Below are positions 1 to 10,800 of a stretch of 64,000 nt of DNA, one piece after another. The position numbers and the translations under genes were made by a program. The notes below the pieces were generated by a model, which was not told the origin of the DNA, did no database searches, and worked only from the letters and a program-made list of their open reading frames with translations. Every line of letters begins with the position of its first letter. The stretch's first letter is position 1. This DNA comes from Protonemura montana (Eukaryota; Arthropoda; Insecta; Plecoptera; Nemouridae), in contig OX387610.1 in NCBI GenBank assembly GCA_947568835.1, positions 3,093,001 through 3,157,000 of the forward strand. The letters run 5' to 3'.

Positions 1-71
1 TTAATGTCAGATTCAGATGTCCTCTTCCAAATCTCTGATGCAAGCCCTTGATTTCTTACAAAATAGCATAC

Positions 72-155
72 CTTTCTAAATGCAAAGAGCTCTTTCTGCA
101 GCTTTTGTCGCTCAGCCGACGGCTGCTGCCCCTTCCCTCGGATGAACTTCAGCAT
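72..155 (-). CDS. l(2)gl: Lethal(2) giant larvae, first coding exon (partial gene)
   Basis: Lgl is a WD40-repeat cortical polarity protein that opposes aPKC at the basolateral membrane. The minus strand encodes 28 residues beginning MLKFIRGKGQQPSAER and ending ELFAFRK, followed by a GTATGC donor at 71-70. The opening is almost the same as the Drosophila l(2)gl N-terminus, which I recognise. An acceptor-like TTGCAG lies 3 nt upstream of the ATG (exon from 158), so the 5' UTR is probably split. Only this exon is in the window; the WD40 body lies to the left. Positions 1-69 are intron. The gene diverges from IFT27 across about 950 bp. The length and the exact residue match make the call firm; the orthologue identity is inferred from the N-terminus alone. 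Confidence 0.88.
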
Positions 156-1018
156 TCTCTGCAAGACGAGAATCGTTTGGATGTAGAATGCGGCAGACCC
201 ATGCGATGGGAAAGTTATCAGAAAACTGCTGTAGGTCCCAGTAAGAGATTTTTTTTACGAATTTAACGGTCGTGGTTGAAAATTAAAGCGTGTGATGGGA
301 GGTTTGAAGGTTTGTTGTGACAAATGTCAGGTCTAGTCTTGTGTTTGCCTTCAGCAATCAACAACAACCGACTGACAACACATCAGGAAAACAAATAAGT
401 GTGCAAATGCGATGACCCAGCAAAAATATAAACCGACCTCCGTTTCTGCCAAAATAAAGCCGAAATGAATTTACATCAGTAGTTGGTGGCCACAAGTGGG
501 CCACGACACGCAACCAAAACAACACCTACAGCAGTGATTCATTCCTAGGTACCCTAGCGCTCACCGGTTCACTCGATTAACAACTTAGTAGCAAAGCCAA
601 TACTTTCAAAATTATTTCTGCGGCGTCTAGAAATAAATGCCTGCGCTTTTTGAAAGCAGCGTCAGACCTAATGTCAGGTAATCACAGTATAAGGCGACAA
701 AATCGAGAGCACTATGTTCCGTAGGTTCGGTGGACGCGAGATAAACGCCCTCTTTTAGACGCTCTTTGGCTATTTGCACCGAGACACCGAGAAGGAGATC
801 GGAATGCGGCACTCTCGCTAACAGCTGTGTCCTTGGTAGGTGTCGATGACAGCTGCGGGAAAATTGATTTAAATGAATATTTTCTGCCACTGACTTTTGT
901 TGATCTCACAATGTTTCCGTGAAACCGATGTTTGTGGAGAGTTAAGTCACGTCATATATCACAACTTTATTTATCACTAGCGTGACTCATGACTTTGACG
1001 AAGTGTTGGCTGAACTGG
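156..1018. other. Divergent intergenic/5' region between l(2)gl and IFT27
   Basis: About 860 bp separating two head-to-head genes; it should hold the 5' UTR and promoter of l(2)gl on the minus strand and of IFT27 on the plus strand. No convincing additional coding exon is visible. The short open frames here have no recognisable content. Confidence 0.5.
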
Positions 1019-1032
1019 GTTGCCATGGCAAC
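1019..1032. promoter_or_regulatory. X-box (RFX/DAF-19 binding site) of IFT27
   Basis: GTTGCCATGGCAAC is a perfect X-box (GTNRCC, 2-nt spacer, RGYAAC) and, with one flanking base each side, a 16-bp palindrome at 1018-1033. It ends 75 bp before the IFT27 start codon, within the distance usual for RFX sites in ciliary genes. RFX control of IFT genes is established in several animals; binding here is inferred. Confidence 0.8.
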
Positions 1033-1107
1033 CGACGTAAACAAAGGAAATTACGACGTCCAGAAATCGGCGGGTAGCTTTTCGCTGAGTACAAGAATTT
1101 GTTAATT

Positions 1108-2787
1108 ATGCCTACCATAATGAGAGCTAAAGTAGCGATAGTAGGAGATTCAAAGTCTGGTAAGACAGCTCTTACCCAGATGTTCTTAACGGGAAATTAC
1201 CCTAAAGTCTACAATATGGTGAGCACCAAAGATATGTTCAAAGTAGCGTCACAGAAAAATATGGTAGCGTTGTTACCAAATTTTTCACAGCTTCGAGCTT
1301 TTAACTCTAAACAATATCCTAATTTCACTGCATCCGATTAGAAGTTGCCATGGGAATTGTTTCAACTACAATTACACCTAGGAGTTGAGATTTTGGTAAA
1401 ATCAGGCCGAAGAAATTATCCCTAGTCTACAAACATTTAATTAACCACTCGATATTCCTTGAAAAACTTAGGTAACATCTAACACCTACCTGGAAAGAAG
1501 AAATAAATTCATACTCACATCTTGTACCTGAAAATTAAAACCCATAAAATAAAAATTTACTTGCAAGTTGGAATAATTCCAAACAGTACTGGAAAATTAA
1601 AAAACGAAATACAACCTTTTTGTTTTTCAGACTCTTGGGGTGGATTTGTCGGTGAAGACAGTTAAAATTCCCGACAGGGAAGACTCGGTCGAACTTTACC
1701 TCTACGATTCCTCTGGCCGTAACATCTACAGAGCTTTTCTACCAAGATATGTAGGTATTTCTTCAAAACCCTACATAGTTGACACCTGCAATGTCTAAAA
1801 ATCCTTTAACTTTCAGTGGCACAAGCCCGACTTGGTCCTGGCCGTGTTTGACGTGACCAGCCAGGAAAGCTTTGACGCCATACCTAATTGGATCTCGATG
1901 GCACGAGGCGAAGACCATGCCCCTTGCGTCATCTACGGCACACACGTCGATTTGACTAATCGACGAGTTATCAGCCCTAAAGCTGCATCATCTTTGGCAG
2001 CCGATCTTGGCTGCCGATATTTGGAGGGGTCTTCAGTAAGTGTCTGCAATTGTAAATTGTGCATTTTTTTGGATTTTCCAGAAGAATTTCCAAGGAAGAA
2101 AGTGGAACTGAGAATTAAAATGGTGATGCATTGTATGTTGGACTATGTCCAAGCCTGTTTTCGATACGAGGTGGTCAGGCAAACTTAGTGTATGGTCACG
2201 TGTTTTACTCAAGCACCAGGTGTCTTATCATTGAAGGAATGCTCGGTTCACTCTTCAGAGTTTCAGATTCATGGCAAAAAGATAAGAAAATGTACATTTC
2301 AAAACTCCCAGATTCTTGAACAAAGCCTAGAATATGCAGGTGGAAATTAGTATCTTCAGGATAACATCTGCCAGTGAAAAATTTATTTTGATTGCTTGTT
2401 TTGAACAATCACTCGGCATAAACATCTCCTGCACCTCTCTGAACTAACCAGAGTCTACGTCCAAGACTGTCAAGCAAATGATGAGTGTAACATATTGGCT
2501 GCATTTGTAATATCGTATTGACATGGTTAAGAAAATAGGCAAAGTTTAGCTATTGAAATGCTGATCATTGCCTCTGAACGGTACATTACTGACTGCTGTG
2601 GCCATCTAAGTATCTCCGATAGTCATTATGCATTCTATTAGCACTGCCGTGCTATCTGACCAACAAATCATGCTTACAGAAGGAGAGCTTGGGGACAGAA
2701 GAACCGTTCTACCTTTTGGCACACGAATGGCACCAACTCTGCGCCAAAGGACAGGGAGATTCGCAAGACTGGACGCCGAACGACTGA
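1108..2787 (+). CDS. IFT27: Intraflagellar transport protein 27 (Rab-like 4 small GTPase)
   Basis: IFT27 is the small GTPase of the IFT-B complex, pairing with IFT25 and linking IFT to BBSome exit from cilia. Exons are 1108-1218, 1631-1750, 1817-2035 and 2680-2787; all are phase 0, with donors GTGAGC, GTAGGT and GTAAGT and CAG acceptors (ACAG for the last). The 185-residue product matches human length (186). The P-loop GDSKSGKT is at residues 12-19. The switch II region is DSSG, preceded by DSVELYLY as in the vertebrate protein. The last exon carries the conserved helix EEPFYLLAHEWHQL. The G4 position reads THVD rather than NKxD, which may alter guanine-nucleotide affinity. An in-frame start at 1120 is possible. 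AATAAA follows at 2838. The gene is convergent with the CK1 gene. Confidence 0.93.
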
Positions 2788-2837
2788 ACCTTTCCGACGT
2801 TTTATACAACCTGTTTTTTATGCACTTTCTACGAGTT

Positions 2838-2843
2838 AATAAA
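2838..2843 (+). terminator. Polyadenylation signal of IFT27
   Basis: AATAAA 51 nt after the TGA stop of IFT27, on the coding strand. Confidence 0.6.
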
Positions 2844-4845
2844 ATGGGCAAGGACCAGACTGCATATTCATATGTATGAGTGATTTTCTCTGGATGAACC
2901 CTTGCACTCACGAAAAGGTGCTGTTGAAAATGTTAGTCAACAGAAAAAAATCACTTTCGTAAGCATTTCCCAATTAGTCAGGATGTCAGCAAGAGAAGCA
3001 GCTTGGTCATTGCAATAATTGGCATTGGCAATCCTCTCCAACTAGACCTGGTTGTGATATGAAACTATCAAAATTCCGGGACTTTCAATTGAAAGAACAG
3101 ATGCAATCGAGATAGAAACCTGATGTTATGAAAACTAATTTTTCCTAATTATTGTAACTGCAGTCCTATAGAGAAAAATGCAGGGAGTTTTCGTGCACGT
3201 GGCATGTAATTTGCCCACGCACTTCGCCTTCTCTGTAATGTTGATCCGTAGAACCGTTTTAAAACAACAGAAATATACCTCAGACTTGTTCTTCGCTAAC
3301 TGCCAGCCCAAGAATTCTCACGTTTCCTATACGCAAGGATGAAGTAACGGCAGGATGACCAAGGAGTTACAGAGTGAAAGGCAAAAATGAAACCATCAGA
3401 GTATAAAAAAATGCCGTGTTGATATTTCGCCAGCAGACGAGCGCTTGCGCACGGTAATGCGCGAAACGTCCGGTTTAAATTCTAAAAACACGAAAAACGG
3501 TCCATTTCCTACGGGCGGGTCGAAACACGCACCCTAACTTCATATATAGTATGTATATAATATACACAAACACTTTCCGTAACTTAGCAGTTCATTTCTC
3601 CTTAAAAAAAAAAAAGTCTCCATATGCGTTGGCCGCCCCATCGCGCTATGTTTGCCGTTTGTCTCGACGTTTAATTCGGAGGTCGAGCAGCACGTTTCGA
3701 AGAGAAATGCACGCACGCGCTCGCCGATTTGTTAAGTATATCGCCGTGCGTTGCACTTCGTTTTAAAGCCTGGAGGCTCGTCACCATGACAACTTGTCCG
3801 AGACAGAATAGCAGCTCGATTCACTCTGCGGAGGTCAGGGTCACACTTAGGGCACTCACAGACACTCTTGCAGTGCTAGGTAAGCGCCGAAACTTCTTTA
3901 CCTCGCGTGCATCGCGCCACGCCGTACATTTGTTCAAGTTGCACGCTCTCTCTTTTCTTACCAACACCGATTATCAAAGCCTAGCACTTGTTTTAAAACA
4001 AACTCGTTTCAAACTGTGTTTTAAATGCCAAGTTGGCTAACCTGTACCCATCCCTTTTAATGGAAAAAAGTTCAGTATCATTTTTCTTCAAACATTGAAG
4101 CTCAGTTTCCCCAACTTATTCAACTCACAAAACATACACGAGGTACACAGCAGGTTCTCAAAAGGAGCCAATGTTGAATGTTGTTACTCCCATTTTGACA
4201 AGCAGTTAACAAAATGGATACCTGAGTCTAAGGCTGCCTGTGCAATGTACTCATTTGTTTTATCCTATGGAGAGTCAAGTGGGCTTTCACCCTAAAAAGA
4301 GCAACGGGTACAAGTTATGAAATGCCGAAAAAATATATGACCATCGGGTTTCTAGTCACATTCAGAGTCCAAGCGTTAATGTCAAACGTACTTCATTCTT
4401 CTTAACACTCGAAACGTAGCATCCTACATTTCCATCGATAAAAGAGTTATTGGTTAGAAATTTTCCCAAATACATTCCAACAATAGCGCCTAGACTCTGA
4501 CATAACCTATAAACCCAAACGACATTATCAAGCACCAAAACCTCAGTTCAAAACAAGTCGGCATGAATTATCGATCGCCGCACTGCAAAGCTGTGACTTG
4601 AGCCGAACTTTCCGCAAGCAATCGAAGAGCCGAGAGAGAGGACCGCTGCCCCCTCCTCTTCCAAGCGAGAGCACATCAACCAATCAGACGCAATCGTTTC
4701 ACTATCGAAGCCGACCGATCTCTTCGTCTCCGTCGGCAGGTGTTTCAATCATCGGCTCCGGCCTCTGTTCCTGGGAAGTGTCCGGACGGGGGCGTCGCCT
4801 GCTCTGCATCCCCCCGGTCCGGGAGGGAGTGGTGGCGGCCGCAGC
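2844..4845. other. Convergent intergenic region IFT27/CK1 3' ends
   Basis: About 2 kb between two 3' ends; it should contain the 3' UTR of the CK1 gene. The strip from 4600 to 4845 is GC-rich and runs into the last CK1 exon. No further coding exon or recognisable repeat array was found. Confidence 0.4.
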
Positions 4846-7800
4846 TCACTTGGCCGGCTTGGCGGGCGCGGCTGGGGCACCCGGGTCTCCCGCCCCCGAG
4901 TTTGCCCCGCGGTGGAGGCGCAGGGAGACGCGACGTTCCTGCAGCTCGCTGCCGGTTCGGCCACGGGGCGATGCTATCGAGGAAAAACAACGGGCCGCGT
5001 CAGAACCATGGGGTGGTTAGGGAATCAGAGAAGGTGAACATTATGATGGTTTTTAGACTCATGTCTACTTGATTTATCCTTAGCACAAGTTTTTAGAAAA
5101 ACTATTTGAACTGGGTTTTGAATGCTAAGTAAAGGGCTACTAAATTTCTCGACGTTTCGCAACATATACTATTTACTTCTTCAGAGGTTTGAGCAGTCCT
5201 GACAATTTTTGTTTGTTATCAATTTTCTCACTTTTCTTTTGTTATCGGAAAATTGTCAGAACTGCTCAAACTTTTGAAGAAGTAACTAGTATATGTTGCG
5301 AAACGTCGGGAAAATTAGTAGCCCTTTACTTAGCATTCAAAACCCAGTTCAAATAGTTTTTCTTAAAGGTGAACATTTACCCCCAAATTACGAGACCTGA
5401 AAAGGACTTACCAAGTGATGCTAACTTGCTAAGTTCATTTTAACGACTGCAAACCATTCAGAAAAACGCTGTCACTAAAATCATCAACCAAAGGCGCTCA
5501 TACCCGCAGAAGAAAGTCCAGTTCATGAGAGCGATAGCTCAAAACTCACCCTGCTTGGCTTGTTGCTGCTGCGCCGTGACGGGGCTTGCAGCGGGAGGTT
5601 CGCGACGGGCAGTGGATCCGCCGGTGCCCGCCGGCGCCCTCTGAGCAAACCTGCCCGGCCCGCGAGTGGCAGGTTCCTCCGCCCCCGCAGCCGAGCCACC
5701 AAGCCGTGTACCACCCTGTGGCGAGGGGGGGATGTTAGCACGATCGACCATTAGCCAGGCTCTCAACCAGACACATATATAATGATTACATGATGCACTG
5801 TAATCAACAATTATCCCAATCAATCATTTCTGACAGCTGACATGATTCAGAGGTAGGTTACCTTTCGACAAATGAGTGATTGTTAGACCAAACCGGAAAT
5901 AAATCACTGAAGGAGCTGATTCCAAACAAACAATTAATGTTTGCAGTGTTTTTTTGGGTTTTCTGGCATTTTTGTTAGGGAGCTTAAAACAGCAAACAGA
6001 TGATGGAAAGGAAGGTAGACTGGAAAACCAGTCAAGCTTTCCAGTCTAGCTTCCCTTCAATTAATATTTAACATTTTAACTAGTTTAAAACCAGCCAGTT
6101 TTGTTAAAATTTATAAGCTTAATTAATTTATTGATTTCTAACTTAGGTAAAAGTATTCTGGTGGTTAGTTATAGTAGGCAATCTGGCTTAATCTGAAACA
6201 AATCTTTTTCAAGACAAGTGCAAAGAGAACTTACAAACTTGAGCATGTTCCAGTCGAAAACATAGTCGTACGTAAACCCCTGGCGGTGGAAGAGCGTGCG
6301 AAACAGCTGGCGCAGGTAAGAGTAGTCCGGCCGCTCCTCGAAACGCAGCCCGCGGCAGTAGTTGAGGTACGTCGGGAACTCGGCAGGGAAAGCTGTCGGG
6401 CGGAGACAACCGCGTTAGTACATTGACCCTGCCTAGAGGTCCACACACAATTGACATGGCAATAAGCACAGGCATAGCGCACAAGGATCTTAAAACTTGG
6501 TTTTCATATGGGACTGCACACAATTGACATAGCAATAAGCACAGGCATAGCGCACAAGGATCTTAAAACTTGGTTATCATATGGGACTGTACACAATTGA
6601 CAAAGCAATAAGCACAAGCATAGCGCATAAGGATCTTAAAACTTGGTTTTCATATGGGACTGCACACAATTGACATAGCAATAAGCTTAGCGCAAAAGAA
6701 TCTTAAGACATGGTTATCATATGGGACTGCACACAATTGCCATTGCAATAAGCACAAGCATAGCGCACAGGGATCTTAAAACTTGGTTATCATATGGGAC
6801 TGCACACAATTGACATAGCAATAAGCACAAGCATAGCGCACAAGGATCTTAAAACTTGGTTATCATATGGGACTGTACACAATTGACAAAGCAATAAGCA
6901 CAAGCATAGCGCACAAGGATCTTAAAACTCGGTTATCATATGGGACTGCACACAATTGACATAGCAATAAGCACAAGCATAGCACACAAGGATCTTAAAA
7001 CTTGGTTATCATATGGGACTGCACACAATTGACAAAGCAATAAGCACAAGCATAGCGCACAAGGATCTTAAAACTCGGTTATCATATGGGATTGCACACA
7101 ATTAACATAGCAATAAGCACAAGCATAGCACACAAGAATCTTAAAACTTGGTTATCATATGGGACTGCACACAATTGACATAGCAATAAGCACAAGCATA
7201 GCGCACAAGGATCTTAAAACTCGGTTATCATATGGGACTTCACACAATTTTCAAACAAGGTTTTTTGTCCTACAAACACAGAGCGGTCACATAAGAGGAA
7301 AGAACGGTCGCCATCAACGAAGTGCAACTCACTCTTGCAAAGTTCCTCGATCTGCGTGGTCATCTTCTTTTCCGAGATGCGCTCGTACTTCTGTCGCTTG
7401 GTCGCAGCCTTCAAGCCCTGCCACGGCAACGAGCCGCGATTGAAGTACATCAGCACGTAGCCGAGGGACTCAAGGTCGTCGCGCCGCGACTGCTCGATGC
7501 CCAGGTGCGTGTTGATGCTGGCATACCGAGCCGTGCCTGTTGGCCCACGCAGACAACATTGTTATAATGGGTTTCGTTCAATATGCACATTTACGAGATA
7601 TAAGGGAGCAAAAACATTCCTTGCACTTGCTCGGCATGGATGCTATAGCCGCAGAATGTGTCACGATGTCGTCATCGATACACAAGCACTGGCTTGGTAT
7701 GGATGCTATAGCCGGAGAATGTGTCACGATGTCGTCATTGAAACACAAGCACTGGCTTGGCATAGCCGCTATGGCCAGAGAATGTGCCACGATGTCGTCA

Positions 7801-10800
7801 TCGATACACAAGCACTGGCTTGGCATGGACGCTATAGCCGGAGAATGTGTCACGATGTCGTCATTGATACACAAGCACTGGCTTGGCATGGACGCTATAG
7901 CCAGAGAATGTGTCGCGATGTCGTCATCGATACACAAGCACTGGCTTGGCATGGGCATTATAGCCGAAGAATGTGTCGTGATGTCGTCATCGATTCACAA
8001 GCACTGGCTTGGCATGGACACTATAGCCGGAGAATGTGTCACGATTTCTTCACCAGTATACCACTGTCATAGCCCAGTTTACGACGGTAACTTGTTAGTG
8101 ATCCTCTTTTCTTTTTGATTATCGTTACTGTGTTTTTATGTGTCCTTGGACCCACAACCAGTGTTTAAGCTCGCGCATAAAAGTTGTTCCAGCGGCCGCT
8201 GGAATTTCTGACGAATGATTAAAGATATCAGCCGTACGGCACCTCACCTTTACCAACCCGGAAATGGCAAAGGAATTTGCTCGAGACCAGATTTTTTTTT
8301 AGTTGACCTACTTTGATTTCTGAATATAACTTCCGATTTCAAGAAATTTTTCTTCTCAGAACGATCCACAAATACAATACAGAGAATCAACATTTTCTTC
8401 AAGCAGTCCAATATAATAGGTGCCAGTGGTAAACAAAGATGTCCTTGCAGGCCACGTTTTGCACGCCAAGCGATTGCTTCGGGAGAGAGCCCGACTTACC
8501 GGTCAGGTTCTTGTTCTCCCGGTACGGGATGTGGAGGTGCGTACGCCCGTCGCGGTACTTCTTGGCGAGGCCGAAGTCGATGATGTAGACCAGGTTGCCC
8601 TTCTTGCCGAGACCCATGAGGAAGTTGTCTGGCTTGATGTCGCGATGGATGAAACACCGCGAGTGGATGTAGTCGATACGAGAGATCTGCGGGCACGACC
8701 GAAAACGTTAGATCTATTTGAAAGGCGGACATCTTCTAGGGCGTGACTTCAGCGGCTAGGATCTGTGTCCAATGCGTGGCATATATGCATGTTATAAGAC
8801 GGACCTCTCCAGCCTCTCCAACTCCAAACGCTTGCAATGGGCCTAGTGTTTTATGATTATAAATACTAATAATCTCTCAAATATCAGTGCCCAGAGCAAG
8901 GAAATGCACAAAAATTCACTTAAAACTGCCATGTCCAAGTAGCTCAATTGGTTAGAGCAACACCTGCGACAGGTGGAGATCAGGGTCCAAGTAGCTTAAC
9001 TAAGTAGGTAGTAACTCAAAAGTAGCCAACCACATAGCTGTCTTGCAAGATTAACCCATAAGGGCAATGGTGAAGCCCACCAGTTAGAATGGCTGACCAC
9101 ACAGCTGTCTTGCAACATTAACCCACAAGAGAAATCGCACCCATAAGAGAGATGGCAACTATTCCTAGAGGTTCCAATGGCAAAATGGCGCAGCTTCAGT
9201 TGCGGTTGACTCACCAGCTGGTCTGCAAGAAGCAGGACAGTCTTCAGAGAGAATCGCCGCGAGCAGAAGTTAAACAGGTCCTCCAGTGATGGACCGAGCA
9301 GCTCCATTACCATCACATTGTAGTCGCCCTCCGATCCACACCACTTTATGTTCGGGATTCCCACTGGAAACAGAACACATTGACATCGTTTAGCACGGCA
9401 CAGGGGTCAATCATGTAGAGAACAAACACGCTTTCTGTCCCAAGCATCTACATTCAAGGAAAGTAACATATGGACATATGTTAACTACATAAGCTATGGT
9501 GCTGTCTCTGAAAAAAATGCAATTGAACTTGCACATAATACTAGAGGTGAAGAAAATAATTATATCAATAAGCCACCAAATAAAGCTGATGTTAAATTCC
9601 ATATTGCCTTCCGCATGAGCTTAAATGCGCCGAAGACTATTTATTCGAAATTTAAATCAAAATTTAAGGAATATCTGGTCGAATTCTCTCAGTAATAAAG
9701 GAATTTTTAGAAAATTAACTTCTAATTGTAGAACATATATAGGTACCGAATTAGTAACAAGTATTGCCATGTTGTCCAACAAAGCATTTTGTAAAAAAAA
9801 AGTCGATCAACAATATTTAGCATTTTCTTTTCAAGAATATTTGCAAGCAAGGGGGTTTTCTTTAAGTGACATTTTCACTTGATTTTGGTATTGAATTCAC
9901 TCCAGAGAAACCCAGTTTTTTTAAACCTCGTTGTACCTTGTAATTTTTACCTTATAAGTGGGGTTTTTAGTGTTTTTGTTCTCTTCTACGGTATAATTAA
10001 TGTGTTCACATAAGAAATGTAGCCATTCTTGGTATATTGCAATACTTTCTTAGAAGATATTGGATATTTTTATTACGATCATAAATAACCTCCCACAAAT
10101 TGTTGCACAAACAGGGACTGGAACCCCGATCTCCACCTGTCGCGGGTGTTGCTCTAACCAATTGAGCTACTTGGACCCCGATCTCCACCTGTCGCGGGTG
10201 ATGTTCTAATCATTGGGCTACTTGGACATGGCATTATTGAGACGATTTTAGTGTATTTGATGAGAATGACGGATCTCCAAGGAATAGAACCAAGAGGCTG
10301 TGAATACTCACAGTCACTCTGATTCTAGTGACGCTATAACACGTCACAACCTGTCAATCCGTCATTCTCATCAAATACACTATAGTCCTTTTAACAAATG
10401 ATGTGTCAAAGTAGCTCAATTGGGCAACTATCTTTAATGGGTTATTTGTGTTCCTAATAAGAAAATGCTCAGTCCAATGCAAGAATTTGCAATTTAAGTC
10501 AGATTTTGCTAAGACTATACAATCTTTACATCTTCTCTAAGTTAGGATTTTGGTGTATTTTCTTGTACTTTCCCCATCTCTATCTTTGGCTTTGTTTAAA
10601 CTTAAGTTTAAAACTCACCTCCTCCTTGCATCAGTTTGTAGAACTTGGATTCTATGTGCAACTGCGGATGTCTTGTCTTGATGCATTCCAATTTGATCGC
10701 GACCTCTTCGCCAGTCGAAATATTTGTTCCTGAAGAAAACAAAGAAGAATTTTCACATTTCTGTCCACATAGGGTTGCCCTGAAGAAAAGTTTAGATACC

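Noticed and set aside
3164..3238. Exon-like SYREKCREF after a CAG, resembling the end of human IFT27 (YREKVEVF)
   Set aside because: The exon at 2680-2787 already supplies the conserved EEPFYLLAHEWHQL helix and a stop at the right length (185 aa). The similarity is a few residues only and may be chance, though an alternative last exon cannot be fully excluded.
4598..5072. Overlapping plus-strand frames of 110-140 codons
   Set aside because: They are antisense shadows of the GC-rich last CK1 exon and its 3' flank.
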